DNA of 64,000 nucleotides from Pilimelia terevasa. Its GTDB lineage: Bacteria; Actinomycetota; Actinomycetes; Mycobacteriales; Micromonosporaceae. A program made the translations under genes and the position numbers. A model generated the notes under the pieces. The model saw only the letters and a list, made by a program, of their open reading frames with translations. It made no database searches and was not told where the DNA came from. This document shows positions 54,172 through 61,736 of the stretch, one piece after another (the stretch's first letter is position 1; each line of letters begins with the position of its first letter). The DNA is taken from the NCBI RefSeq assembly GCF_014647915.1, contig NZ_BMQC01000018.1, positions 1-64,000 on the forward strand, written 5' to 3'.

Positions 54172-54639
54172 ATGACCGCATCCCCGCGAAAGCAAATCCA
54201 GGCGGCGACCCAGGCTGCCCTGTGGGCACTCAGTAATGGCCGGTGCTATTTTCCACTCTGCGACAACCCGCTCGTCATGCAGGTTCGCAAGGGCGTGTTT
54301 CGGAAGAACGCTCAGATCGCGCACATCCACGGGGTCGCTCCGGGTGCACCTCGCTACCAGCCCTTGCCACAGGCCGAGCGGGACGGGTTCACCAACCTCC
54401 TGCTTCTGTGCTACCCCCACCACGGTGAGATCGACGACCCGAAAACCGGGGAGCGCCTGTACCCGGCCGAGCTGCTCCGTAGTTGGAAGGACAAGCGTGA
54501 AGGTGATAACGGAGCCGCGCTCGCCGCGCTCGGGCCAGTGAACGAGAAGGTCTTGAACGATCTCCTGGTAGCCGCGTTCACGCCCCCGCCGAGCGCCTAC
54601 AGCGGATCGCCGACTAGCTCGCCAAGACCGGTCGCGTGA
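54172..54639 (+). CDS. Small HNH-endonuclease-like protein
   Basis: A 155-residue protein with an HNH layout: NGRCYFPLC (Cys pair), AQIAHIHG (first His), then GFTNLLLLCYPHHGEID (Asn and Cys-x-x-His-His) and a Trp-Lys helix SWKDKREG. This arrangement resembles HNH signature proteins seen in small defence modules and in effector pairs with unknown partners. The start MTASPRKQIQ follows AGGGCG; 13 more codons are open upstream. It overlaps the next gene by 4 nt (GTGA). It probably cuts DNA or is an effector; substrate unknown. Confidence 0.65.
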   Translation: MTASPRKQIQAATQAALWALSNGRCYFPLCDNPLVMQVRKGVFRKNAQIAHIHGVAPGAPRYQPLPQAERDGFTNLLLLCYPHHGEIDDPKTGERLYPAELLRSWKDKREGDNGAALAALGPVNEKVLNDLLVAAFTPPPSAYSGSPTSSPRPVA

Positions 54640-54899
54640 ACGCGCTCACGGTGCGTGAACTGCAAAATCTTGTTCAGGCGCTTGGCCATTCGCCGGGGTC
54701 GCCGCGCCGAGATGCGATTGCCGCGCTGGGGCACGAGGCTGAAGTCTTGGGAACGCCGACCTTCAGGCGAACCGTAAGCGTCCTCTCTGAATCGGCAATC
54801 GCATTGGACACGAAAGACATCAGGGCCGCTGCCACTGAGCTACGCGCGGCCACAGAGGAGTTCAGGGCAGCGAGCCGGCGAGGGCGGTTCGACTATTAG
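54636..54899 (+). CDS. Small helical protein coupled to the HNH gene
   Basis: An 87-residue protein, GTG start inside the stop of the HNH gene. It begins with VRELQNLVQALGH and is helix rich, ending with repeated Ala/Glu/Arg (AAATELRAATEEFRAASRRG), which suggests a coiled coil. No family recognised. The tight coupling implies a partner, regulator or antitoxin-like role for the HNH protein, by inference only. Confidence 0.5.
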   Translation: MNALTVRELQNLVQALGHSPGSPRRDAIAALGHEAEVLGTPTFRRTVSVLSESAIALDTKDIRAAATELRAATEEFRAASRRGRFDY

Positions 54900-55068
54900 A
54901 AAATGGTCGTCGACCCATCAGATTTTGATGCCTTGGCACACACCATCTCGCCAACAACGACTAAGCATGCTTGTGTCAAGCAATCGCCAAGGTCGCTGCG
55001 GCAGCGGCGGCGACTTGACCCGGAAGTAACCGGCTGCGGCGACACTGGCCAGGCCGGCATCAGCCTCA

Positions 55069-56016
55069 TCAGATGGGCGCCCGGCTCGCGGCTTCCCCAG
55101 TGCCCAGTCGCCATTTCAATCGCGATGGTGAGCTGCAACAAGTCGATGCAGCCGCGCTTCTACCTGCTTGGCTGCAGCACCGACTGGTGCCGCTAGGCTG
55201 GACTTCGTCGGCGGCTACCGGCGGCGACGATGATCCGATCGTTCTATATGAATCGGTTTGGCCAGATGCTCCCGACCCTCCCTGCTCGAGGTAAGCTTTC
55301 GGCGGACGAGGCCGCCCTACGGGCAATCCGCGACGCCTCGTGGCAGGGCCCCGGTTGAACCAGCCCCACCACATCGCATCGAGGAATCTAGCTGCGGACT
55401 GGAGCACAAGGTCATCGGTCTCGCAGTGTCCTATGCGAACCCAGTTGATCAATTGTCGTGGTTGCATCACCAGTACACGAAGGGTGTCATGTCCGTACGG
55501 CCAACGCGCGACGGCGCCCCGACGGCCCAGGTGCAAGAGCGTTGTGCTCGCGTCTGTGCCGCCAATCTCCAGCGAAGCGCCGCTGGGCGCTACTTCGACA
55601 GAACGGCCCGATGCTCCGGTGGCCGGAATAGACATTTCCCAATGTAGGCGCCCGTCACATTCGGCGCCCCGTTGCGCGAGGTCCACGTACACCCCAGTGC
55701 CGTCCTCCAACCGGGATCGGAGCGCTTGCTCGTTCTCACTCCGAAACTTGTCGGGCTTCGGTGTCGCGCCCACGTAGTGCTCGGCCATAACCATTCGCCC
55801 AGTGCACAAGAGGTGATCCATGCAAGCGAGGGCGAACAGTTGACCCATGTCCCAGCCGCTATGCGGTTGGCCGAATACGTCTACAACCGTGACCCGGTCT
55901 CGATGCTCATCACGAGAGATCTCGTAGGCGTTCGCGATAAGGGCGAGCGTCTCCGGGTCGGCCATCCAATCGTCGGCCATCGCCAGCGCGGCAGCTCGAT
56001 GAGGGTTGTAACTCAT
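55069..56016 (-). CDS. Protein of unknown function
   Basis: A 315-residue open frame. The first 230 residues look genuinely coding: mixed alpha/beta with DVFGQPHSGWDMGQLFALAC, YVGATPKPDKF, EVAPSGASLEIGG and ARFLDAMWWGWF. The last 80 residues are Ser/Gly/Cys rich and may be read past a former stop or frameshift. The GC content is lower than that of the flanks. No ribosome-binding site is obvious and no family was recognised. It lies opposite in orientation to its neighbours and next to a transposase scrap, fitting a recently acquired or degrading gene. Confidence 0.45.
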   Translation of the reverse strand: MSYNPHRAAALAMADDWMADPETLALIANAYEISRDEHRDRVTVVDVFGQPHSGWDMGQLFALACMDHLLCTGRMVMAEHYVGATPKPDKFRSENEQALRSRLEDGTGVYVDLAQRGAECDGRLHWEMSIPATGASGRSVEVAPSGASLEIGGTDASTTLLHLGRRGAVARWPYGHDTLRVLVMQPRQLINWVRIGHCETDDLVLQSAARFLDAMWWGWFNRGPATRRRGLPVGRPRPPKAYLEQGGSGASGQTDSYRTIGSSSPPVAADEVQPSGTSRCCSQAGRSAAASTCCSSPSRLKWRLGTGEAASRAPI

Positions 56017-56250
56017 CGAATGACCGTAGCGCTACCCTCCGACATTTCACTGATGACCGTCTACCGGGCCAGCACAGCTATCGTCGAACGCATGGTGGGC
56101 CGCTGCAGGTCACCTTCGCGAGCTGCCACGGATGCCGCAGCCGGGTCCGTGGCAAGCAGCGCATGCTGCGCAATGGCCCAAGAAGGTGTTTTGAAGGGAT
56201 GTTAGGCGTAGTGCAGGAAGTCCTTCCACCGGCCGGCGACGGTGCGGCGT

Positions 56251-56460
56251 GTGGTCGCGGCCGACGGCGGACGGCTGAAACTGGAGTGGGCTGGCTGTAT
56301 CTGGCCACCGTCATCGACCTCGCATCCCGTCGCGTGGTCGGCTGGGCGGTCGCCGAGCATCTACGCACCGACCTCGTTGACGCCGCCCTGACCGACGCGC
56401 TTACCCGCCGCCGGCCTGCCTCGGGGCTGGTGTTCCACTCCGATCGCGGCGAGCGCCGCC
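56251..56460 (+). pseudogene. IS3-family transposase fragment
   Basis: Within a longer open frame, about 60 residues match the retroviral-integrase-like core of IS3-family OrfB: GWLYLATVIDLASRRVVGWA, then a helix AEHLRTDLVDAALTDALTRR and GLVFHSDRG with the second catalytic Asp. The first Asp motif, the glutamate region and both termini are missing. It marks past insertion-sequence activity at the boundary between the integrase region and the SLOG/TIR cluster. Confidence 0.75.
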
Positions 56461-56681
56461 AGGAACGCGAATCCGTAGTGGACGGGCAGGTCAGAATCGA
56501 AGAGCACAGTCACACCGGCCATCGTTGCCGCCCCCACGCCGGGCCGCAGCCCACCCGCGACGGAAGGTGGCAAACCTAGCGGCGGGTGACCCAAGGACAA
56601 TTTCGATATAAAAGTAGCTCAAGGCCATAATGCTACGCTCAGGGCATATCGGCCACGTCGGGCCCAGAATGGCAACTGACT

Positions 56682-56699
56682 CTGCGCAAGTTTGCGCAG
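56682..56699. promoter_or_regulatory. Operator-like palindrome upstream of the SLOG gene
   Basis: Perfect inverted repeat CTGCGCAA-GT-TTGCGCAG, 133 bases before the SLOG gene ATG. The upstream AT-rich stretch GATATAAAAGTAG (about 56604-56617) is promoter-like. A candidate regulator-binding site; the regulator is unknown. Confidence 0.45.
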
Positions 56700-56831
56700 G
56701 TCACAAGGCTGATACCCGCTACGCGGCCCGATCCTCGTTGGCGCCGCAGCCCGGACGAGGCGACCGGGCGGCGCTCATCGAACACCGGTCCGCCCTTCCC
56801 CTGGCTGGCGTGGGTAAGCCACGATCGTCAC

Positions 56832-57884
56832 ATGCATCCGGTGGTGGCGATCATAGGCAGTGCCGACTCCTCACGCGACTACGAGTACCCGGTGCGCGAG
56901 CCGGTGACGGCGGCCGCGGCCGCGGTGGCAATCGGGCATGAGCTGGCGGCGCAGGGGTGTCAGGTTGTCGTCTTCTCGGGCAGGCCCGACTACATCGAGC
57001 AGGCGGTGGTACGTGGATACGTCGCATCGGGCCACGCGGGTACCCGCTCAATCCACGTCCGCGGCCGCTACGGATCAGACCTCACGTTCGACGAGATGGT
57101 CGAACATCCCGAGCTGTTCGTGGTCGCGCCGGAGTCGACGGCCGACTGGGAAGTGGCGTTCTACCGGGCGCTGTTGGACGTCGACGCCGTCGTCCTCCTG
57201 GGCGGCGGGCGGTCGACCTTCATCGCGGGCGTGCTCGCGCTTTCACGGCGCATCCCCGTAGTAGCTGTGGCAGCGTTCGGCGGTGCCGCAGAACGCGTCT
57301 GGCACCGGCTTAACACCGAACGCGCCCACGCCACCGACAACGACGTCAGCGCCCTGGCCCAACCGTGGCAGACGGGAACGGCCGGCGCCGTGGTGGCGGC
57401 GCTCCTCGCGCAGCACGAGCGAGTCACGGCCCAACTCGCGGCCGACGCCGAGACCACTCGTGGCGCTCGCCGCCGGATGGTCGCGGGCCTGCTGCTAGCC
57501 CTCGTCGTGCTGCTGCTGACGTTGGCCACCGTTCCGCTGGCGTTCGCCGTACCCTCAGGGGGCTGGGAGATGGCCGCGGTCCTAGCGGCCGCGCCGCTGC
57601 TGGCGTCCGTCTGGGGCGCGTTGGTACGAAACGTCTACGACGGCACCGGCCAGTGGCTGCGGGCGGCGGTGCTCGGCTCGGCCGCTGGTTCGGTCGCGTT
57701 CCTTCTGTTCGTCGCCGCGCAGCTGTCGACGACACCGGACCTCTTCGCCAGCGACAGTCCCCGGCGGCTGGTTATCTTCGTGATCGCGATCGGCTTCGTC
57801 GGCGGCTTCACCTCCGAAGTGGTGTACGGGAAACTGCGCACACAGGATGTCGCACAGACTTCGGCCTTACCACCCGTGAACTAG
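56832..57884 (+). CDS. SLOG-domain protein with four transmembrane helices
   Basis: A 350-residue protein. Residues 1-185 form a Rossmann-like SLOG/LOG domain: VVAIIGSAD at strand 1, VVVFSGRPDY at strand 2, ADWEVAFYRALLDVDAVVLL, and the ligand-binding GGGRSTFIAG followed by RIPVVAVAAFGG. SLOG domains bind NAD- or nucleotide-derived ligands. The C-terminal half has four hydrophobic helices (around 217-242, 246-265, 277-298 and 311-330; for example LLLALVVLLLTLATVPLAFA), so it may act at the membrane. It lies about 330 bases upstream of the TIR gene on the same strand. Sensor-effector of a TIR-derived signal is an attractive inference. Confidence 0.75.
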   Translation: MHPVVAIIGSADSSRDYEYPVREPVTAAAAAVAIGHELAAQGCQVVVFSGRPDYIEQAVVRGYVASGHAGTRSIHVRGRYGSDLTFDEMVEHPELFVVAPESTADWEVAFYRALLDVDAVVLLGGGRSTFIAGVLALSRRIPVVAVAAFGGAAERVWHRLNTERAHATDNDVSALAQPWQTGTAGAVVAALLAQHERVTAQLAADAETTRGARRRMVAGLLLALVVLLLTLATVPLAFAVPSGGWEMAAVLAAAPLLASVWGALVRNVYDGTGQWLRAAVLGSAAGSVAFLLFVAAQLSTTPDLFASDSPRRLVIFVIAIGFVGGFTSEVVYGKLRTQDVAQTSALPPVN

Positions 57885-58215
57885 GCACGACAATCCTCCT
57901 GCGGAGGGAATCTGATGTCGACTTCATCGTTGACCGAGAGCATCTTACTTACGTTCCGTAGGCTCGCGATCGCTGATCGTCTATTATGGACAGCGAATTG
58001 GCATGGTTGTCTCGGCGCGCCGAGCCCGCCGGGGTGTTTCCTGTTGTCTAACCGAATGCAGTACGAGCGACCCCTTGTCGCCACGTCGCCGCATTGCGAG
58101 ACTGGTGAGGCCTTGAGTACCGAGGCGCGGCTCAGGCATTGAATCCCCGCTTTGGGTGACCCTGATCTTGCGCTACTGACAGGGCTTCAACCGAACGATG
58201 CACAGGGGAAATCCA
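57885..58215 (+). promoter_or_regulatory. Spacer between SLOG and TIR genes
   Basis: 331 bases. It may carry a short gene (listed at 57915) and the TIR promoter. TATTAT at about 57982 resembles a -10 element, but no matching -35 was found. Confidence 0.3.
57915..58142 (+). CDS. Possible small protein with a good ribosome-binding site
   Basis: A 75-residue frame preceded by GGAGGG 6 nt before the ATG, which is the main support. The sequence (MSTSSLTESILLTFRRLAIA at the start) has one amphipathic helix and no recognised family. It lies between the SLOG and TIR genes. It may be a genuine small component or chance. Confidence 0.3.
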   Translation: MSTSSLTESILLTFRRLAIADRLLWTANWHGCLGAPSPPGCFLLSNRMQYERPLVATSPHCETGEALSTEARLRH

Positions 58216-59391
58216 ATGCCATCGATATTTATCAACTATCGCAGCTGCGACGAGACGTACGCGGCGATCCTCCTCGACGAGAAGCTCTGCGGACGCTTCG
58301 GGCGCGAGCATGTGTTCCGGGACAACCGCTCGATCTTGCTCGGCAAGAACTACAAGCCGGTCCTCTGGGGAAGTCTCGCGAAGAGTTCCGTACTCATCGT
58401 GGTGATCGGCCCGAAATGGCGCGGCGAGCAGCCGGACGGTACGGCCAAGATCGACGATCCCGACGACTTCGTGCGCAGGGAGATCGAACTCGCGCTGCAG
58501 ATCGGCATCCGGGTGGTTCCGGTGTTGGTGGGCGACGTGCCAAATCTCGCGGCGGCGAAACTTCCCCCTTCGTTGGCCGCGCTGGCCGACTGCCAGTACA
58601 CCCGGCTCGGCAACCGCGGGGCGCAGCACGACGTCGCCCGCCTGGTCGACGAGCTGGCGCGTTCATTCGGGACATCGGACCGCCCGGATGAGCCGCCAGA
58701 CGGTGCCGCGGCGGCCGTCAACGGTGCGGTGGCGGCGGTGCAGCTCGCGCGGGCCGACGCCACGGTCGGCGAACGGATCAACCGACGCAGCCTTCTGCGG
58801 AACGCGTTGGCCGAAGCGGTGGCCGAGGCCCGGTTGGGCGCCGTCGAGTTCGACGAGCGACGCGCCGGCTACACGGTGGTGATGGGTACAGCCGTGCCGC
58901 CGGCCCGGGTGATCGCGTCGTTCCCCAGGGCGCTGAACGCGGCGCTGACCGAACGGAACTCCACCCTGGGGCCGTTGTGGAAGGTCAAGGTCGGAGTCCA
59001 CCCCGACAGCGTGGAGGGGGCCGAAGCCATCGCCTCTATCCCGGTTCTCGACGACGTTCTCCGCCAGGCGTCGCGTGCGCACGTCGCGCTCGCGGTGCCC
59101 GACCGGCTCTACCGCGAGGTGGTGGAGGCACATGCGCGGGTCATCGACCCCTCGACCTTCGGCGAGGCAGTATCGGGCGGCATGGCCTGTTGGATCCACG
59201 TCCCGGACTATCCATCACCGCCGCGGGTTCCCGGAATACGCAGCAACGAGTCCACCGTACGCGACGCTCCGAGCCCGCCGCCGATCGGCGGCCCGGTGTT
59301 CCACGTCCACGGCGACTTTCACGGCCGGCAGATCGCGGGCGACCACGTCGGGCGCGACGTCAACTACTACGGCGACGGATACCGCCGATGA
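58216..59391 (+). CDS. TIR-domain protein with nucleotide-cyclase-like domain
   Basis: A 391-residue protein; ATG placed after AGGGGAA, with a start 6 codons upstream possible. Residues 1-150 are a TIR domain: PSIFINYRS (strand A), EKLCGRFGREHVFRD, SSVLIVVIGPKW, and DDFVRREIELALQ, where Glu89 corresponds to the NADase catalytic Glu of TIR enzymes. Residues about 180-350 look like the catalytically degenerate cyclase-homology domain common in actinomycete regulatory ATPases (YTVVMGTAVPPARVIASFPR, KVKVGVHPDSVEG, HVALAVPDRLYREVV). The tail carries IAGDHVGRDVNYYGDG, a motif echoed in the next protein. Stop overlaps the next ATG. It probably cleaves NAD or makes a cyclic-ADP-ribose-type signal when triggered. 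Confidence 0.8.
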   Translation: MPSIFINYRSCDETYAAILLDEKLCGRFGREHVFRDNRSILLGKNYKPVLWGSLAKSSVLIVVIGPKWRGEQPDGTAKIDDPDDFVRREIELALQIGIRVVPVLVGDVPNLAAAKLPPSLAALADCQYTRLGNRGAQHDVARLVDELARSFGTSDRPDEPPDGAAAAVNGAVAAVQLARADATVGERINRRSLLRNALAEAVAEARLGAVEFDERRAGYTVVMGTAVPPARVIASFPRALNAALTERNSTLGPLWKVKVGVHPDSVEGAEAIASIPVLDDVLRQASRAHVALAVPDRLYREVVEAHARVIDPSTFGEAVSGGMACWIHVPDYPSPPRVPGIRSNESTVRDAPSPPPIGGPVFHVHGDFHGRQIAGDHVGRDVNYYGDGYRR

Positions 59392-61736
59392 CCGCGCCGG
59401 TCGGCGCGGCCGCTTCCGCCCCTCCGGTCACCGCGGCATCACCGATCGGGGCCGCCAGCTCTTCCCCCGGGCCAGCGGCCGCGGCGGGTCCGCCGCCCGG
59501 GTCGACCACGCCAGGCGGCGCCGGCGGCGACCAGAGCGGATCTGACCGCACCGATCAGCCCGCCGGCGGTGCGGGCCCGGACGGTCAGGGACAGGCCGAT
59601 GACGACGCCGGCGGCGACGGGCCGGGCGAAACCACGACCGGCGAGGCCGCCGGCGATTCGACCCATGGGGTGACCGAGGCGTCCGCGACCGAGCAGCCTG
59701 GGCGGGCGTCGCAACGGCACGAGTACCTCAGGGCCGCCGAGCGCAACTACGGCGGCGACGCGGTCGCTGGCGACAAGTTCGTCTACTACCTCACCGGCAC
59801 CGCCGCCACGGAGAAGCTGCGACCGTTTCCCGCCAGCCATCAGGACCTGGTGCGACACGCCTTCGTGCCGCCGGTGAGCTGGGACGACTACCGCAACGAA
59901 TTTCGCGGGCGGCGGGCGGTCGTCCTTCGCGGTCGGCCCGGGCACGGGCGAGACGCGATGGCGATCCGTCTCCTCCAGACGGTCGAGGCCCGGGCGGTCT
60001 ACCTGCTGGACCCCCGAGCCGATCTTTCACGACTGGCGGAACTCCTGAGTGCCCAGGGAATCGAGAAGGGCGCGGGTTTCCTAATCCAGGAGCCGATCGA
60101 CATCGCGCAGCTCGACAGGTATACGTTCGAGAACCTCGAATCCGCACTCGTCGAGGCCGACGCGCGACTCGTGGTCATTGTCGGTAGCGATGTCTCACTC
60201 TCCCACGACGACCTCCTGCGTCATCAGATGGATCTCCCCGAGGCGCCCAATCGTCGGGACATCCTGAACCGCCACCTCGGCTACCATCTCGACGACGAGC
60301 CGCGCGCTCAGCAGATCCTCGCCCGGGCGGCCGTCGAGGAGCTGGTCGCCGAGCACTTGAACGGCGCCGAGGCCACCTGCGAGATCACGTCCGTCCTTGC
60401 GCTGCACCTCAGTCGGGCAGCGGAACCGATCGACACCGCGGCCGTGCGGGCCCACCTGCGGCGGCGGCATGCCGACACCTTCGACATCTGGTTCGACTCG
60501 CTCCAGGACCTCGAGCTGCGCTGCTTCGCCATCGCCCTGGCCACCCTGCACGGCCTGCCGTACGAGGACGTCGCCGAGGCCGCCCGCCGCCTGCACGACC
60601 GACTCTCCGACGGCGGCGCGCTGACCGTTTCCGCGGAGGGACAGCTCACCGTGCGCCGCGGCGACCCCTTCCGGCTGCGGGCCACCAGCCTGCTGCGACG
60701 CCTGCGGGCGTCGACCCTGCCGGCGCAACCCGGGCAACTCCCCACGACCGCGGTCGCCTACCGTGATGACGGCGTCGCCGGCCAGGTGATCTACCGGGCC
60801 TGGCACGGCTACTGCATCCACGACCAGCTGCTCCAGTGGCTGGGAGACCTCGCCGCGGAGGGCTCTGCTGAGGTCAGCACGTACGCCAGCCGGACCCTCG
60901 GCGAGTTCTCCACCTACGCGTTCGACTACGTCCGAGACCACGCCCTTGTGCCGTGGGTCAACAGTGGCGTGGCGCGACGCCAGCAGGCGGTGGCCGACGC
61001 GCTGGCGGTGGCCGCCAAGATCCCCGCGCTCCACGGCAGCGTGGTGCAGTTGGTCAACGGCTGGTACGCCGCCCGTACGCAGCCCCGGGCGCAGTTCACT
61101 GCAGCGCTGGCCCAGGGAACCGGCCTCGACCGGCCCGACCCGCGGACGTCGCTAGCGGCGCTGGAGCGACTCGCCATGGTCGACAGCTTCCTCGTGCGGC
61201 TGGGCATCGCGCGCGGGATGACCGAACTGATGGCCGGGGATCCCGACCGGCTCGCCCAGGCCGTGTACGAATCGATCTGGCGCTGCCTGGGCGACCCGCG
61301 CCGGACGGCCGCCGGCCACCTAGCCTTCGTGGTCGTCGCCAACGACCTCGTCACCGAACGCACGGTCGGTCAGCACGTGACGGTCTGGCCGACGCTGCTG
61401 CGCCTCGCCGTCGAACACCGGCACCTCCAGCAACCGCTGTCGATGCTGTGGGCGCGGACGCTGACCGAGGGACAGGTCAACCGGGTGGCCGAAGCGGTGC
61501 TGCGGGTATGGGCGGGATACGCCGAATCCGACCCCGGCATCCAGGAAGCCTTCGTCCGGATGGCGCGCGGCATCGGCCGTATGGACGGTCGCGCCGGAGC
61601 CACGCTCGAGCGCCTCGCGCGGCTGTGGAACGGCGACGAGGAACTGCTGCCACTTCCTCTCGTCGCGAGCAGGGTCAGCGCGGTGCTGACGAGCGCGGCA
61701 GCGGAGTCAGGACGACATACGGAGGAACTGGCATGA
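59388..61736 (+). CDS. Large NTPase-like protein with degenerate P-loop
   Basis: A 782-residue protein. Residues 1-110 are a disordered Ala/Gly/Pro/Asp-rich tract, followed by ERNYGGDAVAGDKFVYYLTG (about 119-137), which matches the GD-x-V-x-GD-type tail of the TIR protein. A Rossmann/P-loop-like domain follows: VVLRGRPGHGRDAMAIRLLQ around 178-197, where the Walker A Lys-Thr are replaced by Arg-Asp, then LVEADARLVVIVGSD as a Walker B-like strand. The remainder is all-helical (about 300-780), resembling helical repeat arms of STAND-type proteins. ATGA coupling to the TIR gene and TGA-overlapping ATG of the next gene show one operon. The earlier in-frame start at 58977 would be inside the TIR gene. 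Confidence 0.7.
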   Translation: MTAPVGAAASAPPVTAASPIGAASSSPGPAAAAGPPPGSTTPGGAGGDQSGSDRTDQPAGGAGPDGQGQADDDAGGDGPGETTTGEAAGDSTHGVTEASATEQPGRASQRHEYLRAAERNYGGDAVAGDKFVYYLTGTAATEKLRPFPASHQDLVRHAFVPPVSWDDYRNEFRGRRAVVLRGRPGHGRDAMAIRLLQTVEARAVYLLDPRADLSRLAELLSAQGIEKGAGFLIQEPIDIAQLDRYTFENLESALVEADARLVVIVGSDVSLSHDDLLRHQMDLPEAPNRRDILNRHLGYHLDDEPRAQQILARAAVEELVAEHLNGAEATCEITSVLALHLSRAAEPIDTAAVRAHLRRRHADTFDIWFDSLQDLELRCFAIALATLHGLPYEDVAEAARRLHDRLSDGGALTVSAEGQLTVRRGDPFRLRATSLLRRLRASTLPAQPGQLPTTAVAYRDDGVAGQVIYRAWHGYCIHDQLLQWLGDLAAEGSAEVSTYASRTLGEFSTYAFDYVRDHALVPWVNSGVARRQQAVADALAVAAKIPALHGSVVQLVNGWYAARTQPRAQFTAALAQGTGLDRPDPRTSLAALERLAMVDSFLVRLGIARGMTELMAGDPDRLAQAVYESIWRCLGDPRRTAAGHLAFVVVANDLVTERTVGQHVTVWPTLLRLAVEHRHLQQPLSMLWARTLTEGQVNRVAEAVLRVWAGYAESDPGIQEAFVRMARGIGRMDGRAGATLERLARLWNGDEELLPLPLVASRVSAVLTSAAAESGRHTEELA

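Noticed and set aside
56361-56600. 79-residue open frame on - strand over the transposase scrap
   Set aside because: The + strand reading has clear transposase motifs while this frame has none.
58977-59387. Longer N terminus of the NTPase-like protein
   Set aside because: This part is Arg-rich and overlaps the TIR gene coding sequence; the ATGA junction at 59388 is the natural start.
60953-61732. Longer N terminus of the SPFH/vWA protein
   Set aside because: Out-of-frame shadow of the NTPase-like gene; GGAGG and ATG at 61733 are clear.
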